This document shows, one piece after another, positions 1 to 7,135 of a stretch of 22,563 nt of DNA. The stretch covers positions 1 to 22,563 of the forward strand of contig CAKOJC010000019.1 in NCBI GenBank assembly GCA_934088535.1. The letters run 5' to 3'. A program made the position numbers and the translations under genes. Under the pieces are notes generated by a model. The model made no database searches. It was not told the DNA's origin and saw nothing but the letters and a program-made list of their open reading frames with translations. The number at the start of each line of letters is the position of its first letter. The first letter of the stretch is position 1. This DNA comes from an uncultured Bacilli bacterium. Lineage in GTDB: Bacteria > Bacillota_I > Bacilli_A > RF39 > UBA660.

Positions 1-2
1 GA

Positions 3-695
3 GCATCTATTATAAGAAAATATGCTAGTAATAATTATGATGTTGTTATAACATATTTAAATCATAAAGAAGATGCAATTAAATTAAAAGAAGAAATCAC
101 TTCCAAATATGGGGTTAATGCATTGGTAGTTAGATGTGATATTAGTAATGAAAGTGATATAGAAAACTTAAAGAATGAAGTATTAAATAGCTATGGTAAA
201 CTTGATGTTCTTGTAAATAATGCAGCAATAGCGATAGATACTATGTTTGAAGATAAAACTAAAGATAATTTTATGAAAATATTAGAAGTAAATTTAGTTG
301 GTACATTCTTAATGTCTAAGTGTTTTGGAGATATTATGGAAAAAGAAGGACATGGAAATATAATTAATATCAGTAGTACTAATGGAATTGATACGTATTA
401 TGAATATAGTTTAGACTATGATAGTTCTAAAGCTGGTGTTATAAATTTAAGTCATAATTTAGCTAATCATTATAATGGTAAAGTTAGAGTTAATACTGTA
501 TGTCCTGGATGGATAAATACACCTATGAATAAAGAATTAGATAGTGAGTGTAAAAAAGAAGAAGAAAAAAAAATAATACTTGGTAGATTTGCTCATCCAG
601 ATGAGATTGCAAATGTGGTATATTTCTTATCAAGTGAGGAAGCTAGTTATATGAATGATTCAGTAATAAGAATAGATGGTGGTAAAAGATGTTAA
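3..695 (+). CDS. SDR family oxidoreductase, FabG-like (5' end outside window)
   Basis: A short-chain dehydrogenase/reductase that would reduce a keto group, or oxidise an alcohol, with NAD(P)H in the cytoplasm. The frame is open from base 3 with recognisable SDR sequence before the first in-window start codon, so the gene begins upstream and 230 residues are visible. The NNAA motif is at visible residues 72-75, the catalytic Ser at about 124 and YDSSK (YxxxK) at 139-143. A typical SDR C-terminus follows (GRFAHPDEIA, then DGG near the end). The N-terminal TGxxxGIG cofactor loop is cut off by the window edge. The stop overlaps the start of the downstream PLP enzyme by 7 bases, so the two are co-transcribed. 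The family resembles 3-oxoacyl-ACP reductase FabG, but substrate cannot be read from sequence, and the PLP partner argues against a simple fatty-acid operon. Confidence 0.9.
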   Translation, partial: ASIIRKYASNNYDVVITYLNHKEDAIKLKEEITSKYGVNALVVRCDISNESDIENLKNEVLNSYGKLDVLVNNAAIAIDTMFEDKTKDNFMKILEVNLVGTFLMSKCFGDIMEKEGHGNIINISSTNGIDTYYEYSLDYDSSKAGVINLSHNLANHYNGKVRVNTVCPGWINTPMNKELDSECKKEEEKKIILGRFAHPDEIANVVYFLSSEEASYMNDSVIRIDGGKRC

Positions 696-1924
696 AGTTA
701 AACGATAAATATATTAAGTTAGTAAATGATAGTGAGAAAGAACTTAGTGATATTTTTGGTTCTATAGAAGAAAATACATTTATTAACAGTAAGAAAGTAC
801 TTGATGCTTTTCATAGAGAAAACATTAGTGAAAGTGATTTAAATGGTACTAGTGGTTATGGGTATAATGATACTGGAAGAGATAAGATAGAAAGAATATT
901 CTCATATGTACTTGATAGTGAAGATGCATTAGTTAGAACTCAAATTATATCTGGAACTCATGCTATTAGTACTGCATTATTTGCTATTTTAAGACCTGGT
1001 GACACTCTTTTAGCTATTAGCGGTACACCTTATGATACATTACATGAAGTAATTGGAATTAAGCCTAATAATAGTTCTCTTATGAGCTATGGAATTAAAT
1101 ATAAAGAAATAGATTTAATAGATAATGATTTTGATTATAATAAAATTCAAGAAGAATTAAAGAATCCTATTAAAGCAGTACATATACAAAGATCTAGAGG
1201 ATACTCTTTAAGAGATTCACTTACTATAGATAAGATAGAAAGAGTTATCAAATTTATTAAAAATATAAATAAAGATGCAATTATTTTCGTAGATAATTGT
1301 TATTGTGAGTTTGTAGAGACTACTACCCCTACTTCAATTGGTGCTGACTTAATGGCTGGAAGTTTAATTAAAAATTTAGGTGGTGGTATAGCTCGTAATG
1401 GTGGTTATATTGCTGGAAGAAGCGACTTAATAGAATTATGCGCTGAAAGACTTAATGTTCCTGGTGAAGGACGTGAAGTTGGTCCTAGTGGAAATGCTAA
1501 TCGTGAGTTCTTACAAGGTATATACTTTGCACCTAGTGTTGTATCTTCTGCTTTAAAAACTTCTATTCTTACTAGTAAGGTACTTGAAAAGTTAGGATTT
1601 CTAGTAAATCCTAAATATAATGATAAACGTGCTGATATAGTACAACTTATATACTTTAAAAACGAAAATAATATTATTAAGTATGTTGAAGGTATGCAAT
1701 CATCTGGAGCAATAGATGCTAATGTTTCACCAATTCCTTCAGATATGCCAGGATATGATGATAAAATAATTATGGCTAGCGCTTCTTTTGTACAAGGAAG
1801 TTCTATAGAAATATCTTGTGATGGACCTTTAAAAGAACCACATGTATTATTTCAACAAGGAGCACTTACTTATGACTATGGTAAAATTGCATTAATTAAT
1901 GCAATATCAAAATTAAATGAATAA
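689..1924 (+). CDS. ynbB: YnbB-family PLP-dependent enzyme (methionine gamma-lyase / 'aluminum resistance' family)
   Basis: A cytoplasmic fold-type I PLP enzyme of the family annotated as methionine gamma-lyase-like or aluminum resistance protein. The 411 residues are close to family length. Visible motifs are NGTSGYGYNDTGRD at about 52-64, SGTHA at 88-92 (cofactor phosphate region), the PLP-ring Asp in FVDNCYCEF near 202, and the probable Schiff-base Lys in GSLIKNLGGG near 228. The ATG lies inside the SDR gene, preceded by a GGTGGT-like ribosome binding site, and the genes overlap by 7 bases. A strong terminator follows 1 base after the stop. The family name is reliable. The physiological reaction (C-S lyase or other) is not established for most members, and aluminium resistance is a historical label. 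Confidence 0.88.
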   Translation: MLKLNDKYIKLVNDSEKELSDIFGSIEENTFINSKKVLDAFHRENISESDLNGTSGYGYNDTGRDKIERIFSYVLDSEDALVRTQIISGTHAISTALFAILRPGDTLLAISGTPYDTLHEVIGIKPNNSSLMSYGIKYKEIDLIDNDFDYNKIQEELKNPIKAVHIQRSRGYSLRDSLTIDKIERVIKFIKNINKDAIIFVDNCYCEFVETTTPTSIGADLMAGSLIKNLGGGIARNGGYIAGRSDLIELCAERLNVPGEGREVGPSGNANREFLQGIYFAPSVVSSALKTSILTSKVLEKLGFLVNPKYNDKRADIVQLIYFKNENNIIKYVEGMQSSGAIDANVSPIPSDMPGYDDKIIMASASFVQGSSIEISCDGPLKEPHVLFQQGALTYDYGKIALINAISKLNE

Positions 1925-1965
1925 AAAAACCTCTTACTAATAAACTATATTAGTAGGAGGTTTTT
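1925..1965 (+). terminator. Rho-independent terminator containing the downstream gene's Shine-Dalgarno
   Basis: An 18-bp stem (1925-1942 with 1948-1965, one G-U pair, 5-base loop AACTA) closes an A-tract against a T-tract just after the ynbB stop. The 3' arm contains AGGAGG at 1955-1960, which is the ribosome binding site for the TTG start at 1968, 7 bases downstream. Confidence 0.88.
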
Positions 1966-1967
1966 AT

Positions 1968-2222
1968 TTGAAAAAAGAACTATTAAAGGGTTATATTAAT
2001 AAACTAACTAAACAAGATATTATAAATTATTTAAGTCATGAGTGTGTCACTGCTTCAGATGAAGAAATTGATATGATTTATAATGCTGTTAAAAATGATT
2101 ATGAAGAAATACTAAATACTAACTTTATGAGTTATATTTCTAATTATAAATTAAATTTTAATCCTGAACTTTATAAAAAGATAATTGAAAAATATAATGA
2201 ATATAAAAAGTTTATTGAATAA
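1968..2222 (+). CDS. Small helical protein, DUF2624 (YqfT)-like
   Basis: An 84-residue, charged, all-helical cytoplasmic protein with no signal peptide, membrane segment or catalytic motif. The start is TTG, chosen because a perfect AGGAGG lies 7 bases upstream. Its pattern (KLTKQDIINYL, then a helix with regularly spaced acids, then NPELYKKIIEKYNEY) resembles the DUF2624 family, typified by B. subtilis YqfT, which sits beside endonuclease IV (yqfS). Here the gene converges on endonuclease IV, so context supports the assignment, but the family call rests on remembered pattern and is moderate. The function of DUF2624 is unknown. Its ribosome binding site is buried in the terminator of ynbB, so translation of read-through RNA should be poor unless the stem is melted. 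I find no clear separate promoter. Confidence 0.75.
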   Translation: MKKELLKGYINKLTKQDIINYLSHECVTASDEEIDMIYNAVKNDYEEILNTNFMSYISNYKLNFNPELYKKIIEKYNEYKKFIE

Positions 2223-2243
2223 AAACAATAAACTTTTATTTTT
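2206..2243. terminator. Convergent terminator shared by the DUF2624-like gene and nfo
   Basis: A 12-bp perfect stem AAAAGTTTATTG/CAATAAACTTTT (2206-2217 and 2226-2237) with an 8-base loop overlaps the last codons of the + strand gene. It is followed by a T-rich run on the + strand. On the - strand it lies just past the nfo stop, with a shorter T-rich tail. Confidence 0.75.
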
Positions 2244-2254
2244 TATATAATTAA

Positions 2255-3139
2255 TTAATTATTTATAAAATCTTTAAATTCTTTATTTCTTATACTTTCT
2301 ATTTCCATTTTATATGGTGCGTATGCATCACTTTGATTTCTATTAATATATGGTGTTTCTAAAATCATAGGGATACCTTCTAATCTAGTATTATAAACTA
2401 CATTTATTAGATTATTAAAACCAATTGTACCATACCCTATATTGGCATGTCTATCTTTATGACTTGATATTGGGTTCATACTATCATTTATATGAAAACA
2501 TTTTATTTTATTTATTCCAATTTTTTTATCAAATTCATCTAAGAATTCATCAAGTTTTGATATGTCTATTCCTGAATCATTCATGTGGCAAGAATCTAAA
2601 CATACACCTATTCTATCTTTATCTTCTATTTTATCAATTATACTTTTTAGTTCATCTATAGATGTGCCAACTTCATTTCCTTTTCCTGACATATATTCTA
2701 AAAGTATCATTGTATCAGTAGTATTTTTATATACTAAGTTAATGCCATGAGCAATATTATTAATAGCTTCTTCTTTTGTACATGTTGTAGCGCTTCCTGG
2801 ATGTAATACTATTTTATCTAATCCTAGTGTTTTACATCTATCTAATTCATTTGATAAAAAATCCATATAAAAGTTATATTTATCTTTATCACTTCTATTA
2901 GCTAGATTTACTATATATGGAGCATGCACTATTACATTTTTGGCATTTATATTATGTTCTAACATTAATTTATATGCTTCGTATGTTAATTCATCATTTA
3001 TAGGACTTCTCATAGTACTTTGAGCTCCTCCAGTATAAATCATGAATGTATTTGCATTATAGCTTATTGCTTCTTCTGTACTACCTAGAAGTTGCTTTTT
3101 ATTATTAAAACTTACGTGGCTTCCTATTATTAATTCCAT
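2255..3139 (-). CDS. nfo: Endonuclease IV (AP endonuclease)
   Basis: A base-excision-repair enzyme that cuts 5' of abasic sites and removes 3' blocking groups, using a three-metal centre in a TIM barrel. It has 294 residues, slightly longer than the E. coli enzyme. Metal-ligand motifs are in the expected order: GSHVSF near the N-terminus, VIVHAPY, IVLHPG, LLEYMSGKG (usually LLENTAGQG), CLDSCH, HINDS, DRHANIGYGTIG and ILETP. The start is the ATG at 3139, preceded by GGTGAT with a 4-base gap. An in-frame upstream extension of four codons would consume that ribosome binding site, so I reject it. The gene has its own short-leader promoter and lies downstream of a pilin terminator, so it is probably monocistronic. 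Confidence 0.96.
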   Translation of the reverse strand: MELIIGSHVSFNNKKQLLGSTEEAISYNANTFMIYTGGAQSTMRSPINDELTYEAYKLMLEHNINAKNVIVHAPYIVNLANRSDKDKYNFYMDFLSNELDRCKTLGLDKIVLHPGSATTCTKEEAINNIAHGINLVYKNTTDTMILLEYMSGKGNEVGTSIDELKSIIDKIEDKDRIGVCLDSCHMNDSGIDISKLDEFLDEFDKKIGINKIKCFHINDSMNPISSHKDRHANIGYGTIGFNNLINVVYNTRLEGIPMILETPYINRNQSDAYAPYKMEIESIRNKEFKDFINN

Positions 3140-3143
3140 TTTT

Positions 3144-3161
3144 ATCACCAAAGTAATTATA
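3144..3161 (-). promoter_or_regulatory. nfo -10 element with immediate SD (ultra-short leader)
   Basis: TATAAT (complement of 3156-3161) is followed after 6 bases by GGTGAT (complement of 3144-3149) and after 4 more by ATG. Transcription should start at or next to the Shine-Dalgarno. The -35 region is a T-run with no clear TTGACA. Confidence 0.55.
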
Positions 3162-3176
3162 TAATATTTTAAACAT

Positions 3177-3202
3177 AAAAAAAAGACTTAGTTATAAGTC
3201 TT
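3177..3202 (-). terminator. Terminator of the pilin-like gene
   Basis: An 8-bp stem AAGACTTA/TAAGTCTT with a 4-base loop (3183-3202) is followed on the minus strand by eight T residues. It lies 17 bases beyond the pilin stop and separates it from nfo. Confidence 0.85.
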
Positions 3203-3218
3203 CTTTTTTATGATTTTA

Positions 3219-3776
3219 TTACTTGCTAGTATCTTTAGCAGTACCACCAAGAATCATAGTTTTAGGTTTGCTTGGATCATCATTTGCTTTAGATGTAATA
3301 CTAAATGAATCTTCTGCTTCTTGAACCAAATATTGTGTTTTATCAGCTAAGTTATCTTTAATATCTGAAGCTGCAGCACCAATATTTTCAATAGCAATAC
3401 CAGTATCTTCTGTAATGCTTACACCATAAGTACCATTTGTAGCTATTAATTTAGTACAGTCACCACTTGGATTAAATACTAAAATGTAATCAGTTTTTTT
3501 ACTACCACTCATGTCTAATTTGATTTTTTTAGTGTTTTCATAGTCAGTTCCTGTAAAAGCAGAATCAGCTAAGTTTGTGAAAACAATTGTTTCACCAGCA
3601 TTTAACATAAATTTTTGTTCAGCAGCTTTGTAGTGATCTTTTACTTCTGTTGTAAAAGTATTTTTTCTAGCTTCATTGTACATTGAAAGTACATTTGGTA
3701 ATGCTATAATTACTAAAATAGCTAGGATAGCAATAACTGCTAATAACTCTACTAATGTAAAACCTTTCTTCTTCAT
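3219..3776 (-). CDS. Type IV pilin-like protein (prepilin N-terminal methylation motif)
   Basis: A 185-residue secreted, membrane-anchored prepilin. The N-terminus is a textbook class III signal: a short basic leader, prepilin-peptidase site KKKG^FTLVE with the Glu at mature position 5, then a hydrophobic helix (about residues 8-30) shared by type IV pilins and competence pseudopilins such as ComGC. The rest is a polar Thr/Asp/Lys-rich globular domain with one Cys, unlike the short ComGC tail. No prepilin peptidase, assembly ATPase or other pilin gene is nearby, so it is an orphan here. It has a near-consensus promoter, a hairpin in the leader and a strong terminator, suggesting an abundant product transcribed alone. 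It could be a major pilin subunit assembled by machinery elsewhere. ComGC identity itself is not supported. Confidence 0.87.
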   Translation of the reverse strand: MKKKGFTLVELLAVIAILAILVIIALPNVLSMYNEARKNTFTTEVKDHYKAAEQKFMLNAGETIVFTNLADSAFTGTDYENTKKIKLDMSGSKKTDYILVFNPSGDCTKLIATNGTYGVSITEDTGIAIENIGAAASDIKDNLADKTQYLVQEAEDSFSITSKANDDPSKPKTMILGGTAKDTSK

Positions 3777-3804
3777 TTTTAAATCACAATCCTTTCTATA
3801 TTTG

Positions 3805-3860
3805 AGATAGTTTCCTATCCTTATGGTTTAATTATAGCATTAATTAAAAATGTATGTCAA
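3805..3860 (-). promoter_or_regulatory. Near-consensus sigma-A promoter and leader hairpin of the pilin-like gene
   Basis: TTGACA (complement of 3855-3860), an 18-base spacer ending in an extended -10 TGC, then TATAAT (complement of 3831-3836). The leader of about 47 bases carries a 6-bp hairpin with a GAAA tetraloop (3805-3820). AGAAAGGA and GTGAT lie just before the start. Confidence 0.87.
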
Positions 3861-3889
3861 TCAAATATTACAAAAATTATACACATTTA

Positions 3890-4111
3890 TTATTTTGATG
3901 CATCTAATACTTTTGTAATTAAATCTACACTAGTTACAAAGTTATCAATTTTGTCTATTGTCCTTAGTTTGTATTTTTCTTTCATGGCTTTTTGAAAATC
4001 ATTATAACTATTAGGATCTCTATTTAGAGTTTTATACCACGATGAATTTTGTCTTAGGAATTTTAGATATTTAGGATCACTTTTTAATTTATTTAAAACT
4101 TCCTTATTCAT
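3890..4111 (-). CDS. ylbE: YlbE-like protein
   Basis: A 73-residue cytoplasmic protein matching the YlbE family: it opens with KLKSDPKYLKFLRQNSSWYKTLNRDP, given here in two parts as the DPKYLKFLRQN block and the WYKTLNRDP block, followed by a basic helical tail. Function is unknown. The start is taken at 4111 because GGAGAT sits just upstream; an alternative ATG at 4123 would add four residues and place the ribosome binding site inside the gene. It overlaps the end of ylbD by 8 bases, the same order as in B. subtilis (ylbD-ylbE), which strengthens both calls. No convincing terminator follows, so some read-through into the pilin gene is possible. Confidence 0.82.
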   Translation of the reverse strand: MNKEVLNKLKSDPKYLKFLRQNSSWYKTLNRDPNSYNDFQKAMKEKYKLRTIDKIDNFVTSVDLITKVLDASK

Positions 4112-4457
4112 TTTTATCTCCATATAGAGTTTCTATTTTAGTTTCTTTTGGTGTGGGTTTATCTTCTTTTTTTGTTTCTTTTGTTAATTCTTCTACTAGT
4201 GATACTGCTTTTTGAATAGAATTTATATTCTCTTCTAACGATGATACATCTATGCTTTTAATTGTGTTTAATAAACCTTTAATACTAAAATTATCTTTTG
4301 ATGATGATTTTATATATTTACTCCAGATGTCTTCACTTTCTCCATATATATCATATAATTCATATAGTTTTTGCCACGTAGTTTCATTATTTCTTACTAT
4401 ATCTATAAAATCAGGATGATTACTTACGAATTTCTTAAAATTATCTAATTTTGTCAT
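4104..4457 (-). CDS. ylbD: YlbD-like protein (YlbD coat family)
   Basis: A 117-residue cytoplasmic protein. The N-terminal half matches the YlbD family: KFVSNHPDFIDIVRNNETTW, then QKLYELYDIYGESEDIW. The C-terminal half is a low-complexity Lys/Glu/Thr-rich tail. In B. subtilis YlbD is described as a putative spore coat component next to ylbE. Whether this organism sporulates cannot be read here, so the coat role is not inferred. The ATG has no Shine-Dalgarno and a TATAAT element only 5 bases upstream, so the message is probably leaderless. It lies just behind the ftsQ terminator and so starts its own unit with ylbE. Confidence 0.82.
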   Translation of the reverse strand: MTKLDNFKKFVSNHPDFIDIVRNNETTWQKLYELYDIYGESEDIWSKYIKSSSKDNFSIKGLLNTIKSIDVSSLEENINSIQKAVSLVEELTKETKKEDKPTPKETKIETLYGDKNE

Positions 4458-4462
4458 ATTAA

Positions 4463-4468
4463 ATTATA
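4463..4468 (-). promoter_or_regulatory. -10 element of a probably leaderless ylbD mRNA
   Basis: TATAAT (complement of 4463-4468) ends 5 bases before the ylbD ATG at 4457. The region between contains no purine-rich ribosome binding site. The -35 region overlaps the ftsQ terminator stem and is poor. Confidence 0.5.
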
Positions 4469-4470
4469 TT

Positions 4471-4495
4471 AAAAAAAGATATACTTATGTATATC
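4471..4495 (-). terminator. Terminator after ftsQ
   Basis: A 7-bp stem GATATAC/GTATATC with a 4-base loop (4478-4495) and seven T residues on the minus strand. The stem begins inside the ftsQ stop codon and ends the seven-gene run that begins at 11173. Confidence 0.82.
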
Positions 4496-5168
4496 AATTC
4501 TTTATCTCAAAGTAGTTTCCACTATCCAAATATAATATTCCTTTTTTATTATCTAGTTTAGAAACTATTTCTACATATTTATTTAATAAATTAGTTCTAA
4601 GTACTGTTATATATACTTGGTTACCATCATTCATATACAGTAAAAATCTTTCATTATCGTATGATGTCTTACTATACTCTATTTCACTTATCATATCTAT
4701 TATGTTTGTGTCTATTTCTTTAAATCTTTCTATGAATCTTTTTTCTGTTTCTTCAGGTACATAATTAATAAGTGTTGGTACTCCAGTTACATTATCTAGT
4801 TTATATGTTTTACCATCAGATACTTTGTATTCATTAGTACTTCTAACGAAGTATAATATTTTCTTTTCATAAATAGTTATTCTAAGTTTAAAACCAAATT
4901 CTTTTTTTATTTCAACCTTTTCTATTAGATCTAGTTTTTCTAATTTATTTTTTGTTTTCTTTTTACTTAGTGTTATAAATTTAGGGTAATTTTCTATTCC
5001 AGCCGTTTCTATTATTTCTTCATCACTATAATAGTTATTATTTATTATCAATATGTTTTTAGTATTTATACTAAGTAAGTATTTTAATCCAAAGTAAATA
5101 AGACATATTGTTAATATGAATAATATAAACTTACCAAAATTAAATTTTCTTTTTACCCTTTTCTTCAT
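4494..5168 (-). CDS. ftsQ: Cell division protein FtsQ/DivIB
   Basis: A bitopic divisome protein of 224 residues that connects septal peptidoglycan synthesis to the division ring. It has a very basic cytoplasmic N-terminus (MKKRVKRKFNF), one membrane segment at about 12-32, then an extracellular POTRA domain (YSDEEIIETAGI, then KLEKLDLIEKVEIKKEFGFKL at about 50-105) and the FtsQ/DivIB beta domain. It is shorter than B. subtilis DivIB and lacks a long C-terminal tail. AAAGGA lies 5 bases before the ATG, inside murG, which it overlaps by 29 bases. The murG-ftsQ order is a remnant of the division and cell-wall cluster. It is the last gene before a terminator. Confidence 0.9.
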   Translation of the reverse strand: MKKRVKRKFNFGKFILFILTICLIYFGLKYLLSINTKNILIINNNYYSDEEIIETAGIENYPKFITLSKKKTKNKLEKLDLIEKVEIKKEFGFKLRITIYEKKILYFVRSTNEYKVSDGKTYKLDNVTGVPTLINYVPEETEKRFIERFKEIDTNIIDMISEIEYSKTSYDNERFLLYMNDGNQVYITVLRTNLLNKYVEIVSKLDNKKGILYLDSGNYFEIKN

Positions 5169-6246
5169 CTTTTTCCTTTAATTCTTTATATATTTCATTC
5201 ATTATTAATGTACTTGATGACATATCTTTTATTTCACTTAAGTTTTTCTTTATTTCTTTAAAAGTACTTTCTTCGAATATTTCTGTTATTGCTTCTGTAA
5301 GAGTTTCTTTATTTAAATCTTTTTCTTCTATCAATATGCTTATTTTTTTATCTACTAAGTCTAATGCATTATAGTATTGATGATTATTTGCAACATATGG
5401 ACTTGGTATTAGTATTGATGGTGTTTTAGTTGCCATTATTTCAGCTATTGTAGAAGCTCCAGCTCTTGATATTATTAAGTCTGCAGATTTCATTAGACTA
5501 GGAAGATTATCGAAGAATGGCACTATTTTAGTACTCTTTGGTACTATTAAATTATTACTTAAATCTGGATAGCTCTTTTTACCAGTAATAAATAATATTT
5601 CAGTATCTTCTCTTTCATAAGTTCTTAAGAAGTCTAGTAGTTTTTCATTTACTGATGTACTTCCAAGTGAACCCATAACTATAATTATAAGTTTTTTATC
5701 TTTAGTAAACCCTAAGTCTGTTTTATCATATTTTTTAGTTTCTATTGCTCTTTGGCTTACAGGATTGCCTGTATAAATTATCTTTTTACATTTTAGTTTT
5801 CTAGTTCCTTCTTTGAATGATACAAATACTGCATCTACTTTTTTAGATAAATATATATTTGTTTTGCCAGGTAACATATTTTGCTCATGTAAGAATACTT
5901 TAACTCCTCTTTTTTTTGCCGCTAAGCATACAGGAAGAGTTACATACCCACCAAAGGCTATTACTGCGTCTGGTTTAAATTCATCCATTATTTTTAAACA
6001 TTTCTTATATGAATCTTTTATGCATTTTATGTTTTTAATATTTTTAATCATATTTGTTTTAGAAAGTCCATAGATTTCTATGCTTTCATAAGGTATTCCA
6101 AGACTTGGTATTAATTCATTTTCCATTCTGTCTTTAGTACCTATATACAAATATTCATTTTTCTTATCTTTCTTTATTTCTTCTAATACTGATAGTGCAG
6201 GATATATATGTCCTCCTGTTCCACCAGCTGTTAAAATAAATTTCAT
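5140..6246 (-). CDS. murG: UDP-GlcNAc:lipid I N-acetylglucosaminyltransferase MurG
   Basis: Adds GlcNAc from UDP-GlcNAc to lipid I to make lipid II on the inner face of the membrane. It has 368 residues, the usual family length. The N-terminal glycine loop GGTGGHIYPAL is at about residues 8-18, LHEQNMLPGKTN in the acceptor half, MGSLGST at the domain junction, and the donor-site signature SRAGASTIAEIM followed by PSPYVANNHQ. The start has GAGGTG 6 bases upstream. It follows the second acyltransferase by 34 bases and overlaps ftsQ by 29, so lipid II synthesis is tied to the divisome gene. The Lys/Glu-rich C-terminal tail is encoded in the overlap. Confidence 0.96.
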   Translation of the reverse strand: MKFILTAGGTGGHIYPALSVLEEIKKDKKNEYLYIGTKDRMENELIPSLGIPYESIEIYGLSKTNMIKNIKNIKCIKDSYKKCLKIMDEFKPDAVIAFGGYVTLPVCLAAKKRGVKVFLHEQNMLPGKTNIYLSKKVDAVFVSFKEGTRKLKCKKIIYTGNPVSQRAIETKKYDKTDLGFTKDKKLIIIVMGSLGSTSVNEKLLDFLRTYEREDTEILFITGKKSYPDLSNNLIVPKSTKIVPFFDNLPSLMKSADLIISRAGASTIAEIMATKTPSILIPSPYVANNHQYYNALDLVDKKISILIEEKDLNKETLTEAITEIFEESTFKEIKKNLSEIKDMSSSTLIMNEIYKELKEKDEEKGKKKI

Positions 6247-6280
6247 AAGTTACACCTCACAATTTATATATTATATACTA

Positions 6281-7135
6281 TTATTCACTTTTTTGCATTA
6301 ATTTAATCATTGTTTTTCTAAGTAGAGCATTTGCTTCTTCTAATTCCATACCACTTATATCTAATGGTTTACCTATTCTAGTGATAAGTTGATCTTTTTC
6401 TTTATTATAAAGTCCAACTGTTGCGAATGGTATAATTAGAGCATTTTCCTTTTTAGCTAGAGATACTGCTCCGAATTTAAATGGAAGAAGTAATGATTCT
6501 TCATATTCATTTTTAGTTATTACTTTCTTTTTAAGTAGTTTTAGTAGTGCATTATCTGCATCAAGTACGAACTTTTTAAGTTCATCTTTTGTGATTTTGT
6601 TTTGGTTTTTAAGTTCTATTAAAAGATTTACTTGTGTTGTTCTTATTGATTTATCTTTTATTTTTTCTATTATTTCTTCTTTAGATATATTTAATATCTT
6701 TTCTAGTTTTTCTAGTTCAGCATCTTTGCAAGTTACTTCGTTTCTTGTTCCTTCTGGGAATAGTCCTATGCATCCTTTACTATGAAGTATTGCTCTTGCC
6801 TCACTTTTAGCATTTTCATCATGTATTGTTCTATCTACTGGTATGCATCCAGCTGCTCTATAGAACCATGCTTTCTTACCTTTAAAGTATTCATCTTTTG
6901 AAAGCATATGAATTACTCTGTTAGTTGCTAACATCACATTATATTGATCATCTTTATGTCTATGATTTCCACAAAAAACAAGTGCTCCAGTTTTAGGAAT
7001 ATTTTCGCTTCCTATTACTACTGGATGATATGTTCTTTTAAAGTGGCAAGCCACGATTGGTTTCATTAATTTATAACCTAATTCGTGTCTACATTCATCT
7101 GTTGCTTTGACTTCTTTCATCTTCATCATCCTCAT
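6281..7135 (-). CDS. PlsC-type 1-acylglycerol-phosphate acyltransferase with an insertion
   Basis: A membrane-associated acyltransferase of the PlsC/LPLAT family, expected to move an acyl chain to lysophosphatidate. Of 284 residues, motif I is NHRHKDD (HX4D, His near 58), motif II is GCIPVDRTIHDE near 97-107, motif III is FPEGTRN at 126-132 and motif IV is IIPFATVG. Between motif III and LLPFKFGAV, 85 residues are present where the paralog at 8818-9447 has 12: a charged helical insertion of about 73 residues, roughly 133-215. The gene overlaps the acyl-CoA ligase by 41 bases. Four ATG codons lie within its first six codons. GAGG 9 bases before the last of these (7120) makes that the likeliest true start, though I list the longest form. 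Acceptor specificity is not determined. Confidence 0.88.
   Translation of the reverse strand: MRMMKMKEVKATDECRHELGYKLMKPIVACHFKRTYHPVVIGSENIPKTGALVFCGNHRHKDDQYNVMLATNRVIHMLSKDEYFKGKKAWFYRAAGCIPVDRTIHDENAKSEARAILHSKGCIGLFPEGTRNEVTCKDAELEKLEKILNISKEEIIEKIKDKSIRTTQVNLLIELKNQNKITKDELKKFVLDADNALLKLLKKKVITKNEYEESLLLPFKFGAVSLAKKENALIIPFATVGLYNKEKDQLITRIGKPLDISGMELEEANALLRKTMIKLMQKSE

Noticed and set aside
2425..2750. Open frames on the + strand opposite nfo
   Set aside because: They are rich in Tyr, Leu, Ile and Phe as expected from the antisense of an AT-rich gene, have no ribosome binding site, and lie wholly within a convincing endonuclease IV gene.
3862..3889. Terminator after ylbE
   Set aside because: Only AT-rich sequence with no stable stem and no clean T-run; not reported as a feature.
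4104..4457. YlbD as evidence that the organism forms spores
   Set aside because: The coat role is known only from Bacillus; no other sporulation gene is in the window and the tail differs in composition.
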